From contig JAAEAF010000618.1 of NCBI GenBank assembly GCA_011037195.1, positions 62,001 through 126,000 on the forward strand: a DNA stretch of 64,000 nucleotides. Direction: 5' to 3'. Source of the stretch: Triatoma infestans (taxonomy: Eukaryota; Arthropoda; Insecta; Hemiptera; Reduviidae). Made by a program: the position numbers and the translations under genes. Below, one piece after another: positions 1 to 12,277 of this stretch. The notes below the pieces were generated by a model that saw only the letters and a list, made by a program, of their open reading frames with translations, was not told the DNA's origin and ran no database searches. How positions within the stretch are numbered: the first letter of the stretch is position 1; each line of letters opens with the position of its first letter.

Positions 1-772
1 TTTATAAAATACATATTTTATAAAATTTTCGAATTCGAAGAAAGTAGAACTTGCAATAGTAAGAAAGAAATGTAAATAGAATTGGAGTAAGAGAATACGA
101 GGGTACTTAGAGAGAATGATTCTAACGTTTGAGTTGCGGAAGTATTAACTGCTGGTATAAAGTCACTTGATTATACAGGTATGTATAGAAATTTTTAATC
201 AGTAGTCATTATAGAAAGGAATCCAAATATTGGATGTAGGCATTTATACAGTTTTTATTATTATCTAGAGTTATGACGAATATCCAGTAGTCCAAAATGA
301 CATCATGTCGATGCCAGAGAAAAAAATATATGTTTATTGTATATTTTAAGGAATAATAGTTGCTATTTAATGTCATTTTAATGTATCATTAAGGATAAAA
401 TCTTCTCTAAGAAGGGAACATTTCAAAACCTCTTTAAAAGCATCCACTCCAGCCTGTAGGATGAGCCTTGCTCAATTGCGAGAGAAAGTGTTTTCAGTTA
501 TCAAAGATTGTTTAGAACTAAGATGCGATCATAAATGAGCCAGGCAAATCAATATACGTGGTAACTTTCCTATATTTGCAAGACAATACTCTTAAGAGTA
601 TGAGTGGGTGACAATAATTCCAAAGTTTAACGCAAAATCTTAAAAACACTTCAAGAAAATTTGGTAGACTTTTATTGATTGAATTAAAGAATGATGTTAA
701 ACTAGTTCTTCCAGTGTTCTTCTTTTTGCTCACATTGTTTTTTGACACAAGCTTTTTGATCACATTCTACTT
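1..772. other. Gene-free left edge
   Basis: AT-rich sequence with no exon-like open frame that I can support. The open frames on both strands around 518-887 belong to the edge of the LINE remnant or are chance frames. If the CENP-M-like gene at 2312-2660 (minus) is real, its remaining exons would have to lie here or further left, but I could not find them. Confidence 0.5.
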
Positions 773-2130
773 TTTGCTGACGACGTTAAATTATTTAGGG
801 AAATCATGGATACTCGTGATAGCCAAGTTCTTCAGGATGCTGTTAACAGACTTTCTGTTTGGCCCACAAATAATCTTCTTAAATTAAATATCTCGAAATG
901 CCAAGTAATTTCTTTTTTCAGATCACGCTCTTCTTTACACTTTAAATATACCCTCAATGATCGTGATACCCTTTAACTCGTGATAATTCTGTGAATGATC
1001 TTGGCATCTCCTTAGATTCTAGACTCTCCCTTAGCTCTCATATTGAAAAGATAGTCAGCAATAGTTACAAGATGTTGGGTTTTGTCTTTAGGAATTCCAC
1101 TTCTTTTAGAAATCCCTTCATTATTTTAAGACTGTATTTGCATTTGGTTCGTCCCCGACTTGAATTTGCTTCTCCAGTTAGGACTCCGTTTTATAAAATT
1201 CACATTGATGCTATTGAACGGGTGCAGCATAGGTTTCTTAGAAGGATTGCTAAAAATGATGGGTTTATCAAGTGAAAGATTAACTTCTTCTGATTTGTTG
1301 GATGCCCTTAATTTGAGCACTCTATCCTTCACAAGGCGAAGAGCAGACCTTATTTTCCTCTTCAAAGTTATACATCATTATATAGATTGTCCTGAATTGC
1401 TGGAATTAATCGTCTTCCATGTTCCTGCAATAGATACTCGCTATAAACCTGTGTTTTCTAAATCTCATCATTCAACAAATTATTCCCATCCTCTCCTATA
1501 CCTAGACTTATGTCCCTTGGAAACAGTATTTCTAATGACTACGATATCCCAGCCAGCATTAATGAAACTTATTGCATTTGCCAGCAATAGTCATTAATTA
1601 GTTATTAATAGATATTTTCATTTATAATAGATGGTTAAATTAGTTTAATATTAAATAGTTTAATACATTAGTTGTATATTAAATAGTTTATTGTAATATT
1701 ATAAATGGTTTCTCTTTAATAGTATAGGGTATAGTTTATTTATCTATATAGTCAGACTCATTGATCTCTATTTACGCTCTCCCTTTTACCTAGTTTCTAG
1801 TTGGTTATTCTTATTATTAAATTCATAGTCTTATGCACTTTTTACTGTATTTCTCTTATATTTGTATATGTTCTTGTTAGTTGTAATTGTATATATATTT
1901 GTATGTTTATATTTCTAAGTACTATTATTTCTTTTTACTATTATTCTTTTATATGCCCTATTTTTTATTCTGTGTTCTAGTCTAGTTTTTATTTTATATG
2001 TTCTATTTTTTTTTATTCTTTTATATCTGTAGTTTGTCTATTTCTCGTAGTGTTTTTTTTGTTTGTGTGTTTGATGAGATAATTACATAAATGGGGTGCA
2101 ACCCCGTATGTATAAAATAAATAAATTATG
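773..2130 (+). mobile_element. Decayed non-LTR retrotransposon (LINE) 3' end
   Basis: Frame 2 from 773 reads FADDVKLFREIMDTRDSQVL, the reverse transcriptase catalytic FADD motif and the start of the thumb region. After a frameshift near 975 the thumb continues from 991 with NDLGISLDSRLSLSSHIEKI, then RLYLHLVRPRLEFASPVRTP and AIERVQHRFLRRIAKNDG. A second shift near 1270 continues with LNLSTLSFTRRRADLIFLFK up to about 1590. These are the usual C-terminal blocks of a LINE polymerase. An AT-rich tail follows to about 2130, ending in a (TAAA)-like run. The element has lost its 5' part and has several frameshifts, so it is dead. The clade (CR1, RTE or Jockey-like) is not certain. Confidence 0.8.
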
Positions 2131-2311
2131 TTTCGAATGAAAGTTAGAAAAAGGTACAAATATGATTGAACTTCATTGGACGAATTCCAAAGTTTACTCA
2201 AAGTTCATTGCCAATGGCTTTCAACTACATTTAAGATGCTAGTAATAAAACGGTATTACTTGACACAATTCATTTTCTAAAACAATTGACAAAACCAAAT
2301 TTATTACTCAC

Positions 2312-2660
2312 TTTTTCAACTGCGTTTGGCAATGATGTATCAACAACTACAGCAACAAAATCTACTCCGGTGTCTGGCTGTTCTGAATTTATAATATCTG
2401 CAACATTTTCGGCCAATTTTACTTTGACATCATTATTATATAATTTTTCTGATGTATATACTATGCATTGTTTCAATCGTTCACAAAATTTCTCCGTTGA
2501 AATGATCTGAAACAAAGCAGCATAAAAATTTACATAAACATTCTGATTTGTTTAAGATATTTTTGTGTTAAATGCATTTATCAAGTATGTACTAACGTAA
2601 AGCTCTATTGTCTATAAACAAGAGTAGCCTTACCATAATTGAAAACTTATAATCGTCCAT
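2312..2660 (-). CDS. CENP-M-like kinetochore protein, first two exons (partial gene)
   Basis: Exon 1 is 2660-2634 (minus): ATG, reading MDDYKFSIM, then a GTAAGG donor. Exon 2 is 2506-2312, after a TTTGTTTCAG acceptor and before a GTGAGT donor. Both junctions are phase 0, giving 74 residues. The product reads SIMIISTEKFCERLKQCI, later VKVKLAENVADI and GVDFVAVVVDTSLPNAVEK. This follows the start of CENP-M: a beta strand with a degenerate P-loop position, a helix, a K-x-H/K-L-A segment, then a hydrophobic strand of the D-F/L-V-x-V-V-x-N/D type. CENP-M is a small-GTPase-like pseudo-enzyme in the CENP-HIKM part of the inner kinetochore. Exons for the second half were not found to the left, so the gene is incomplete here or broken. 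Exon structure is seen directly; the family call is an inference from a short alignment made by eye. Confidence 0.42.
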
Positions 2661-3222
2661 TGCAACGATTATGAAATAAAAACTAACGAAATAATTATTA
2701 CTTTATACTAACAACCATCAAACTTAAAAAAAACCTGAGCTCATTTTTAGATGTAATCTACTAAAATAAAATGTAACAGAAAGATATGTCCTATCATTTA
2801 CATATATCACTAAACTCAAAAGTTCAAAAGTAATTTAAAAGTTAAGAGAAAAAATTTGGGAATTGGCGGGTAAATAAGTGTCTCCCATAACCTCTAGTGA
2901 GGGAAGCTGAACATGAACATCTGATATTTTTGTTAAAATAATTATTTAGTACTGTAAAATATCAGATTTTACCATCTTTAATTAAAGGTTATTAAGGTTT
3001 ATTTTTATTCAGTATACTATAGATATCATACCATATGTTTCACGGAAAATTTAAGGTTAGTTAGAGGAGATTTAGAAGTAATAGAAACAGCGTTGCGTCT
3101 TAATGGATAAAATAGTGTCAGTATCCAGGGAAACTAGCCCGATATCAATTAAAAGGGACTAGAGGAGTAAATTATCTTTTCAAGTGTAGTTATATTAAAA
3201 CTATATCTATATTATTGGTATC
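2661..3222. promoter_or_regulatory. Divergent intergenic region, possible shared promoter
   Basis: About 560 bases separate the start codon of the CENP-M-like gene (minus) from the SUGP1 start codon (plus). No repeat is recognised here, unlike most other spacers in the window. Such a short head-to-head spacing suggests a bidirectional promoter or two abutting ones. No TATA box could be assigned with confidence in this AT-rich background. Confidence 0.4.
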
Positions 3223-6200
3223 ATGTCTAAGAATCCTGATATATTCAATAAAACAAATCGCAATGATCGCCTTAAACAAATGTCGCAACAGCAACAATTG
3301 ATCGAAGAAAAGAAAAGGCAAATTCAAAAGAAATTTGAAGAACAGAAAAGAAGAGAAGCAGAAGAGGCTCTTAGAACATCAAAAGGAGATCACCAATTAG
3401 GCAGGTAAAAAATAAAACTATAATTATTTGTACATTTTTATGTTGATATTTCAGTATCATGATTATATCTTTTATTCAATGTTTTAGTGAAGAAAAGGTT
3501 AATCCAAATGTCTTTTCTAACGATGGTAGTTTTTTAGATCAATTTCGCAAACTTGCAGGACGTGAAGGTAAGAATGCCTCTTTTATGCATAAAGTTATAT
3601 TTTGTAATTTCGTAAATTATAAGGTCAATTATTTGAATTCAATTTAAGTATTTCAGTTGATCAGTTCCTTTATTGAAATTAGCGCATTTATTAATTCATC
3701 TTATCTTGCTGAGTTAATTGTTTTGATAGCCTTATTTCGAGAAAACGTTTTAATCCTTGCAGTCCTTAGGAGAAACCACAAATTGCATTGGTTATTTTCT
3801 TTCAAATACGGATATTGATGGATAACTTGCTTTTAATTTCCGATGGGCAAATTTACTTTGAACCTAGAATTTTTACAAAAAATTAATTATCCTTATTGAC
3901 CTTATGATTTGTATTCTATTATTCCATAGAACCGTGTATTGAAAAGACATTTTAGGTAAGTTAACGCATTTAGAGCATCCCCCGTGAAATAGATTTTTAT
4001 GACAAAATGTTTGTAATAAAAGTGATAAAACAAATAAGATAGTACTTTAGGAAACCAGTTTTATTTGAAATTTGTGGCACTTTCTGTTAAAGAGGCAAGC
4101 CGTTTCCAAACACATCACACCGGAAAGATCATCCCTAAAAACCTTTTTTTTGCTGCTCGGGGCACCTTTTTAAAATTTGACGTGAAGATAATACTTTATT
4201 TTCCTGAAAGCGGTTATCCCTGACCACTGAACAGAATGCCACTTTCAGAAATACTTCTCGTTCTGTTTTTTCCAGCCAGCAAATTATAGCTTGTGTTCGG
4301 TGTAGTCATGTCAACTTTATTCGCTTTAATGGTTTATTTCATTTGCTGAACGAATTTCCTTACTGGTCCAAAAATATCATCCCAAATATTTCAGTAAATT
4401 AGTAATATTAAATGTTATGCCAATTTGATGGTTGGTGGGCAAAACAGATCACATGTTTTTAGGGACTACGACCATAATACTATTGAGCACCCCGGAGAGC
4501 CTTCTCAGTGTATTACCGGTCTCCACTAAATTAGTAAAGTTTGTCGATACAGAATAAGCCGGTCAATGCGAGAAGGTAGAGGCTAGATAGAGAAAATCTA
4601 AGGCCAGCATCACTAGAGGACTCGAATTCGGGGCCCCTGTGTAGAGTCTTACCCTTCCATTATGAGGAAAATAAGTTTTTAGTATTGTAAATAAAATTTG
4701 AACATATGATGATATTTTTGTAAAAATTATTTAGTCTTTTAAAATGTTATGATTTGTCCTACTTAATTCAAGTATTTGGATAACCGCTAGCAACAAAACG
4801 ATTACAGACTTTCCAAAACAAGGTACTGCGAATTGCACTAAACGCTCCCTGGTTTATCAGAAATACACAAACACACAGAGAACTTGACATGCCAGATATA
4901 TACTCCTCATGGCTAAGCTAACGGACAATTTCTTCCAATCGCATCACACAGACCTTCAGCTTCACATTATCACATAGGCGAGCCTACTCCTTCCAGAAGA
5001 TTGAAACCCAGACTCTACCAAGATTTCTGAGAAGACTCATCTTTGTTTTGTTGTTGTTTTCATTTCCTTTCAATTAGCTCTATGTGTAAAACTCTAAGTG
5101 AGCTGGCCCTTATCAATTTGTAAATAATAAAAAATTCAACTATTTAATCTACTAATTAATTTATCCTACATTGTGCAAAATTTTAGGTCATATTGTTTGG
5201 AGGTGGTAAAACTGTTTATACGTTAATTAATATTAAATTCCAGTCCGTGTAATTTTTACGACGGGAAATAACAAGCAAATTCTCAATTTTAGCTACTTTA
5301 TCAGAACAAACCCAACATAATGTCATGGAAGTAATAAGTGGGATGTCGGTGCTAAAAGAAATATTATCGTTGGTTTAGGACTTCTGCTGCAGAGTATAGA
5401 AACTGATATTCTGTAATAGTAATAATTGTAATTATTATAGAAATAATAACAACTGTAGGAAAAAAATATTATAACATTATTAATAGAAAATGTGACCACT
5501 TGATTTAATATTTTTTAAGGAACTGAAAATCGAGATGACCAGAAGCAGAACCGTGACAGGTCTCGATCACCTTGCAATAGAAATGATAATGAACATCACA
5601 AACAAACTCAGCAGCACCACCTACAGCCACAACAAGTTGGTCATCAACATTACGCACAGATGGACCACCATTTTCAACAGCAAGTTCAACAGATTCAACA
5701 ACAACGGCATATGCATCATCAACAACAGCAACAACAGATGCTGATTCAACGGCAGGACCAATGCCAGCAGTTGCTGTTGATGGCCAGAGCTCCCCCACCA
5801 CCTCCACCGCCGCCATTGCCGCCACAGAATATACCTGCACCTTCACCATTGCTGCCACAATCTATCCCACCACCGTCTCCAATAAATCCTCAGTCAATAC
5901 CACCTCCTACACCTTTAGTACCCCAGAGCATTCCGCCGCCATGTCCTCCACCCGTTCCTCCACCATTAATGAGTCTTCCTACACCTAACTACAATTTACC
6001 ACCTTCACTGCTAGCAGCTCCTCCTCCACCACCACCTCCCTTGCCTCCTAAACCACTGATGGCACAGTCTTCAGATGAACATAACTTTTTAGAATCAAAC
6101 AATCCACTAGCGCATCAACCAGTTCCCGAAAATGGAAGCTACACTTTACCAATTAATCCATCTTTAGCCAATACTGCAACTGATGATAACACTTACTCAC

Positions 6201-9200
6201 CGTCCGATCATCCACCATTAACAAGCAATATACCAGATGCCCGTAGCTTTACTCATTCAACAAATCTGTCTACTTCACAATCAGACCAACGTAACTGTAG
6301 CCTACCAGCAAATACAACACAAACACCAAATATAAAAAATATATCATCAGATGACAATAAATATTCCTTACCACTGTCTAATCATGTTGGAACACCTGCA
6401 GATGAGCATAGTGGTTTTTCGCAGACTTCAGCATCGATGGATTTGCCACCACCATCTTCAGACGCTTCTGCACCTTCAGCTGTAATGCAATTGCAGTCAC
6501 CAACACCAACTCCCGTGCAGCCACCGTCTGTTAACAATATTTTGCAGCCATCATCTACCAGTTTGCAAGATTCAACTTCAACTGCCTTACAGAAACCGTT
6601 TTCGCCTGCGTTTCAATCAACACTGGTAGCAGGAAGTTTTTCAGAAGGTAATTCTTAGTTGATTTTTTAAAAAAAATAAATGATTATCTCTTTTCTAAAA
6701 CTAAAAATTCAAAAAAATGTATATATAGTAAGGCATTTACTCAAAAAGGAGCAACCCTGTTTGAGATATTTTCACTGTTTATTTTTTTAATTCGTGAGGT
6801 GGATAGAAGGAACCATTCAACTAAATAATCGAAACACAGTGTTCATTATGCTTGAATCTTTGAATTTTAATTTTATTTTATTTTTAAAGGCGTCCCACTG
6901 TTTATTAGCCGTCATAGATTAAATTATATCAGTATAGTGAAATTTTCCAATAATGATTCTTTATTTCTCTTTAATTAACTAAGATTATAGCATTTTTGTG
7001 AACCATAGACAGTAACTCTTACTTTTTAAATATAAATTAACGAATAGAATTAAATGGATAGAATGGATAGTAGTTCGGATCCGCTTTCCCTTGATAAGCC
7101 TGTTTTTGGTCATCGACAGTTCTTCCATTCTCAGGATGGGCAAGTGTCCAAATTGTCCAAAATAACACTATTAGATGGTTGACTTGCACAATCAGTGTCA
7201 GGGCATAAACTACTGCACACTGAGTCTTTGCTTTATCATTTATATGTATAAGTCATAACAAAGATTTTACTTCTAAGAATAACCGAAATTTATTATTTAT
7301 GAACGAAAATGGTAAATGTGAAATTTAAGTTCATTACTTCGTGGGAATTCTAACAAATTTCGAGTAAAAACATATGTATATTTTCTTTAACTTAGATTTC
7401 ATTAAGAGTAAATGCCTTGATATTAAGTGGAAAAAAATTGACGTCACTCGGAATATGAATTGTATCATTTTGTGGACGTTGGTAACAAACAAGATATGGT
7501 TGTAAAACGTGTCACTTTAGTGCCGTTTGATAAATATGAAATAGATGGTTGACTCGAGTTTACTAGTTCCTGCAGACAATAACCAGGGCATTACTGAGCA
7601 GAACGATGGCTTGTGTAAAATAGAGAAGGATGCTGAACAGCCTCAAGAAGACTCCAAACAGTGGTAAGTTAAATAATATTAGATGAGAGTTATTGGTATA
7701 TCACACATAACCCAGTATTTGGGAGGAAAAATTAAAGTAATTAGAATAAAATTCAATAAATTATTTTGATGAATTTTAAATAAGGATCTATGTTAAACAA
7801 ATCTATTACAGTAGCCTCAATAGTAATAATCTTCAACGCAGTGAACTATGTGTCTATATTAGACATAAAACTATGCTATTACTTATTTATCTAATGAACT
7901 GTATTTCTTAAAATAAATTTAGTAAATAAATCAATCTCATTACATGATATACCTTTACTTCTCGTTCAAGTATCTACCGAAAAATTATCAAAATGATGAA
8001 TGTTTTTACTAAATAAAAACATAATTTTTTTGTTTAAATTAATATTGTCTTTTAGGTTTGCAGAAAGAGAAATTATTAAGACAGAAATGGCGACAACTGT
8101 ACCTTCATTTGAAACTATCAAAATGGAAATTAAGACTGAAGAAAAGCCAGAGATGTCATCTATACAGCCTCCAACCCAAACTAGAACAGGTATAATATAG
8201 AATTAAAATTGTTCATATAAATTAACAATTAATCTTCAACACTTTCATGTTCAATATTAGTAATATGAATAAAATTTCTGTTAATTTCTGGTATTTTCCT
8301 TCGTAGCATGCATATTTATGTTCTTCCTGACCGGTTTCGGATTTTCATCCATCGTCAGAGAAAATCAGAAACCGGTCAGGAAGAACATAAATATGCATGC
8401 TACGATGGATAAAATACCAGATGTTATCCAGCATTGCGGATCCATCCACATATTCAATTTCTGTTAATTTTTTCAGAAAATACTGAATTCCTAATTTGAA
8501 TTTTGTTAGTGAATTGGTGGGCCTAAATTTTAATCACTGCACCAATCATTAGTTTTCCAAGACGGTTTATTCTTAGTACATCATAAAATTATTGTAAAAA
8601 AAAAAAAAAAAATTAATGGAAACTTCAAATTCTAACTTGGAGATTTCTATTATTTTTACTTTCTTGTGTTAAAATTGCATTAGCTAACTTTTTCATTAAG
8701 CTAAATCAGCTTAGCAAAATTTCTATTCTCGCAATAATATTTTTCAATAATTTGCTTCATTGTTTACTTTGTGTTAAAAATATTTCATTAGCGTTCCCGC
8801 TATGGTTTTATATTACTTCGGTTAAGAAAAGTGGTTACCCCCAGTTCTCCATCCAAGTGGTCGTAATTTTTTTTTAAAACCTTTTGTCCTTTGGTACTTA
8901 AAAATAAATAAAAAGTTCATTAAACAATTGAGGTTTTTTGAATTTATGACGATTAAGGTGGTCAGAGTCATCTGAAATGTGAGAAATTAAAATAAATTTG
9001 TTTTTTTATTGTCTGTGGAGAGGCACCAAGCCCTATGCTATCCAAAGCCCCTCTGGGCCCATATATCTACCCTAAATTCGGTACAGACAACACTGTCCAT
9101 CACGGACAGTGAGCTGTAAGAAGCTCCTTCAAAGAAACAATCTAAGGATAAAAAATAAAAAGTAAAAAACTAAATCTTTTTAGTTAATTCAGTCATTTTG

Positions 9201-10487
9201 ATAATCATATGGACATCAATAATTTCATTTAATGATATATAGGTGAGAGGAAGCGTAAGAGTCGATGGGGTGATTCTACAAACACTACTGACGTTGGTTC
9301 CGCACCAGTTCCTGCAGTTCCGGTTGTACCTCCATCGGCAGCACCTATTATCAAAGTCCCAGGTAAATCATCCAAGGCAAAATTCATCCATATGTATTTT
9401 CCAAGAAATGAGCCAGCTGTTATTTAATTATTAAAATGCTTAGGTATGTCTGGATATATGATCAGCAAAGTTACACGCACGGATCCAGGTTTACTTCAGT
9501 ATACTCGCACTGCTTATGGAAGCACTAATTTATCTGAAGAAGATTGGAAAAAAGCTGAAGACAATTATAAGGTTTTTTTTTTAAACCTCATCTATAAACT
9601 TGCATTATTGTAAAATAGAGACAAAGTCTCCCAGTAACAAGTATTTTCTAAAACTAGGTGCACCTTTTATACCAAGATATGATGGCAAAACGGGAACAAG
9701 TAGAACGCTTGCGTGCAATGGGAAAGAATAAATATGAATACGATAGCGATGAAGAAACTGACGGTGGTACTTGGGAGCACAAATTGCGTGAAAAAGAAAT
9801 GGATGCCACTAAACAGTGGGCTGAATCATTAACTGAAATGGCCAAAGGAAAACATCATATCGGAGATTTTTTACCACCAGATGAACTTAAAAGGTTCATG
9901 GATAAAGTAAGGCTAAGTTTATGTAAAGGTAAATGTTTTAAATTTTAAATGTTTAATATTATGTAAATCCTATTTTACTTCCTTGCAGTATAGTGCAGTA
10001 AAAGGAGCCGGCGAACCGGATCTTTCTGATTATAAAGAATTCAAACTAAAAGAAGACAATAAAGGATTTCAAATGCTTCAAAAACTAGGTTGGACTGAAG
10101 GTCAAGGTTTAGGATCTGATGGCGGAGGAATACTAGATCCAATCAACAAGTACTTATTTTCTCCAAAATACCTTTTATTTTTAATTAAATATAATAGCTA
10201 TTGAATTTTTTAATATACTTCTACTATTTATAAATAATTAATTTAGAGCACAAGCAAGAGATCATCAAGGATTAGGTCTTGCACGACCCGGAGAAGTCAC
10301 AAGTGGAGACGATGAGTACGATGCATATAGAAAACGAATGATGCTAGCATATAGGTTTCGGCCAAATCCATTGGTTTGTATCATTATTTGAGATTCCCAT
10401 AGTTATTTTTTGTTCCACTTTTAACTATTATTATTAAATCATTCTGTTTTATTTTTTCAGAACAATCCTAGAAGGCCTTACTATTAA
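3223..10487 (+). CDS. SUGP1: SURP and G-patch domain-containing protein 1 (splicing factor), 11 exons
   Basis: Exons: 3223-3404, 3488-3567, 5520-6647, 7576-7663, 8056-8189, 9243-9362, 9444-9571, 9658-9906, 9989-10149, 10247-10373, 10461-10487. All have GT-AG borders and compatible phases and give 807 residues. SUGP1 is a nuclear spliceosome factor; in vertebrates it works with SF3B1 and the helicase DHX15 at branch-point recognition. Seen here: a charged N-terminal coiled stretch; [18 protein letters not shown] at 70-87; a very long Gln/His-then-Pro-rich exon 3 (about 88-463) with tandem PQSIPPP units; a KRKSRWG UHM-ligand motif near 541-547; [20 protein letters not shown] at about 690-703; a G-patch at about 727-772 (GWTEGQGLG, then [10 protein letters not shown]); and the family C-terminus [17 protein letters not shown]. 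The human protein has 645 residues and two SURP modules. I found no SURP module in these exons. Identification is secure; exon 3 splicing is less so. Confidence 0.96.
4485..4662 (-). mobile_element. tRNA-derived SINE, family A, copy 1
   Basis: Read on the minus strand, a B-box-like block (GGCCCCGAATTCGAGTCC, around 4619-4636) is followed by the body block CCTTAGATTTTCTCTATCTAG, which also occurs in the SINE at 14300-14466. The A box is degenerate. It lies in intron 2 of SUGP1. Confidence 0.6.
4770..5150 (+). mobile_element. Jockey-like LINE 3' fragment
   Basis: The plus strand encodes, with breaks, [19 protein letters not shown] then [17 protein letters not shown], the typical C-terminal end of Jockey-clade polymerases (a Q-x-K-x-L-R block, then N-A-P-W and a short D-L-x-I-P motif). 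No reverse transcriptase core remains. It lies in SUGP1 intron 2 and is related to the fragments at 13150-13740 and 39610-40020. Confidence 0.7.
5755..6075 (+). repeat. Polyproline and PQSIPPP tandem repeat inside SUGP1 exon 3
   Basis: Within the reading frame an octaproline run is followed by a repeated unit of about 11-12 residues of the type PQSIPPP(S/T/C)P, seen about four times from 5830 to 5960, and a second proline run near 6020. It follows a CAG/CAA/CAT-rich Gln-His tract at 5595-5770. The repeats vary in codon use, so they are old rather than freshly expanded. Confidence 0.85.
6648..7575. other. SUGP1 intron 3
   Basis: About 930 bases without a recognised exon or mobile element. I looked here for a SURP-type exon of phase 1-1 and saw none. 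Confidence 0.6.
8287..8456. repeat. Foldback repeat FB-A, copy 1
   Basis: The left arm (8287-8358) and right arm (8362-8456) are near-perfect reverse complements sharing ATATGCATGCTACGA and GAAACCGGTCAGGAA. The left arm carries, on the minus strand (8329-8358), CTGACGA, a GGAT/ATCC hairpin, GAAA and CCGGTC. The right arm has lost the CTGACGA half. A terminal extension ending GCATTGCGGATCC lies at 8430-8450. In SUGP1 intron 5. Confidence 0.8.
9008..9152 (-). mobile_element. SINE family A, 5'-truncated copy with LINE-type tail
   Basis: On the minus strand the body begins with a CCTTAGATTG block (compare the SINEs at 4485 and 14300) and continues through CTCACTGTCCGTGATGG. It ends with a segment containing TATATGGGCCCAG, CTTTGGATAGC and CCACAGACAATAA. 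That last segment matches the 3' end of the LINE at 24001-24066. No tRNA head is left. In SUGP1 intron 5. Confidence 0.65.
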
Positions 10488-10724
10488 AAAAATACAAAAC
10501 TATATAGTTAGCTTCTTCACTGACTTTCCCCCAAGGAACACTTTTCCATGATTGGTTTTTATCCATTCATGTTCAGCGGGAATGAATTTGAAAAAAGATA
10601 TACTCCAAATGACTGTGAAAAATTATTTTATTATCCTTCAACTTATATTTAGAAGAATTCTTTTTAAGTTTTTAAAAAACTTACATTTTTATTGTATATT
10701 AATTATATAGTCAACTTATCATTT

Positions 10725-10730
10725 AATAAA
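10725..10730 (+). terminator. SUGP1 polyadenylation signal
   Basis: AATAAA about 240 bases after the SUGP1 stop codon, followed by a TG/T-rich stretch (CTGTCTGTTATTC). Confidence 0.6.
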
Positions 10731-10744
10731 CTAAATCTGTCTGT

Positions 10745-12277
10745 TATTCATTTATTTATATCTGTTTTTCCTTCCATCTGGTGAAGCTGATATGATACAG
10801 TATGACGTAAACCTTTTTGCTCTAAAGAAAAAACTCCATATATTAAAAATAGGTTCTCTGTTATTAAAAATAGTTGGTCCATAATAGTTGGTGTCAGTTG
10901 TTATCAGAGGTAGTGTCAAATCTGGTTATATTTCTTGATTTCTTCAGAGTAGGGTTTAGCCAAACAAATTCGATATATCCACTTTTACTTTCTGGATAAA
11001 CCAGGCTCTGAAAGTAGATAATTCTGAAAGGTGCCAGAAGAAGAAACAAGTTGTCAGGCCATGATGGACTAATCTCTAAAGGTCTAATTAGTTGTAAATT
11101 ATAGAAGGCTAAGCATTAAAAACCAAAGGTACAGGAACATACTGTCACACATGTGGGATCTGTTTTTATTTGCCTGGTCCACAATACTCTTAAACGAAAG
11201 AATATGCAGGTGTCTGTCTGAGAAAGAAAGTTAGGCTACAAGTATAAATATCGTGGGTTCACCAACTCAGAAGAGAACGTCTAATTCATTGCTTCTGCAG
11301 GAAGTTACCTCGAATCAAATTTCATTCGATAATTATTTTTTTATTGTAAAGAGCATTTCAGCGATTTTTTTTCCAATAAATTCTTTTAATGAAACGCTCG
11401 CAATAACGTTTAAATTTAGAAAATAAAACCAAAAGAAGGAATTTTGTGAAAAATGAAAAAATATTCGCCGATAAAAAAAGTAATTCTGGCAGATCTTAGC
11501 CTGCATGGACTGCGCCAAACATTTAGTTTATTAAATGCAATAAAATGTCAACAACTGGAGAAAGTCACCAGCAGCCATTTTTCCCATAAAGTTTCTAAAA
11601 TTGAATACCATCCAAGAAATATTTTTTAGAACATAGCGCAATAATGACTAGCGAACTACTCGATTTATTGTAATTAATCCAATCTTTTAAGGGATGTATT
11701 AATTAAAAACTATTTTATAATAGGATAAAAATAGGCCTCTTGATCAAATAGTAACTGGTTACTTGATGCTATCACTTACTAATGATTTATATTTGAGAAA
11801 GACAAATATAGTTTTAAAGAGGCAGACGCTGCAAATTTTTTACAGGAAAGGATTACAAATTTTATAGAAATATTATATTACAAGGGAATGAGCAATGGTT
11901 CATATTGCAATTCTTAGCGATAAATGAATTACTTTTACTCTGTAAGGGAAAGCAAAAAATAGAAAGCAGATAATTAGAACTCAGTAAACATATTAGGTTT
12001 TATTGTTGAAGACAACGTTGTCATAAAGGTTTTAAGTGTTTAGAAAATTTCAGATAGATATATCCCATTGAGCATTGATCCGATTCTAATGCGCCCACTA
12101 GTCATGTTTTGTATTTAAAAATCACACCCGTAAGTGAAACTTCTGAACTCCCGACCTCTCTAAGCCTTTTCGCAAACTACTTTCTGATAACATCATGGTA
12201 GCTAACCTGCACTTTGTTAACGTTTGTTTTTATTGACATTATTCTTGAGAAATATTATTTTTTTGTCAGTGTATAAA
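10745..12277. other. Spacer between SUGP1 and VPS45
   Basis: AT-rich, about 1.5 kb, no gene or recognisable element. The last few hundred bases should hold the VPS45 promoter and 5' leader. I saw no confident core promoter motif. Confidence 0.6.

Noticed and set aside
5505..5858. 117-codon open frame on the minus strand opposite SUGP1 exon 3
   Set aside because: It is the antisense of a Q/P-rich coding exon with proper splice sites and phase on the plus strand. Low-complexity composition explains the absence of stops.
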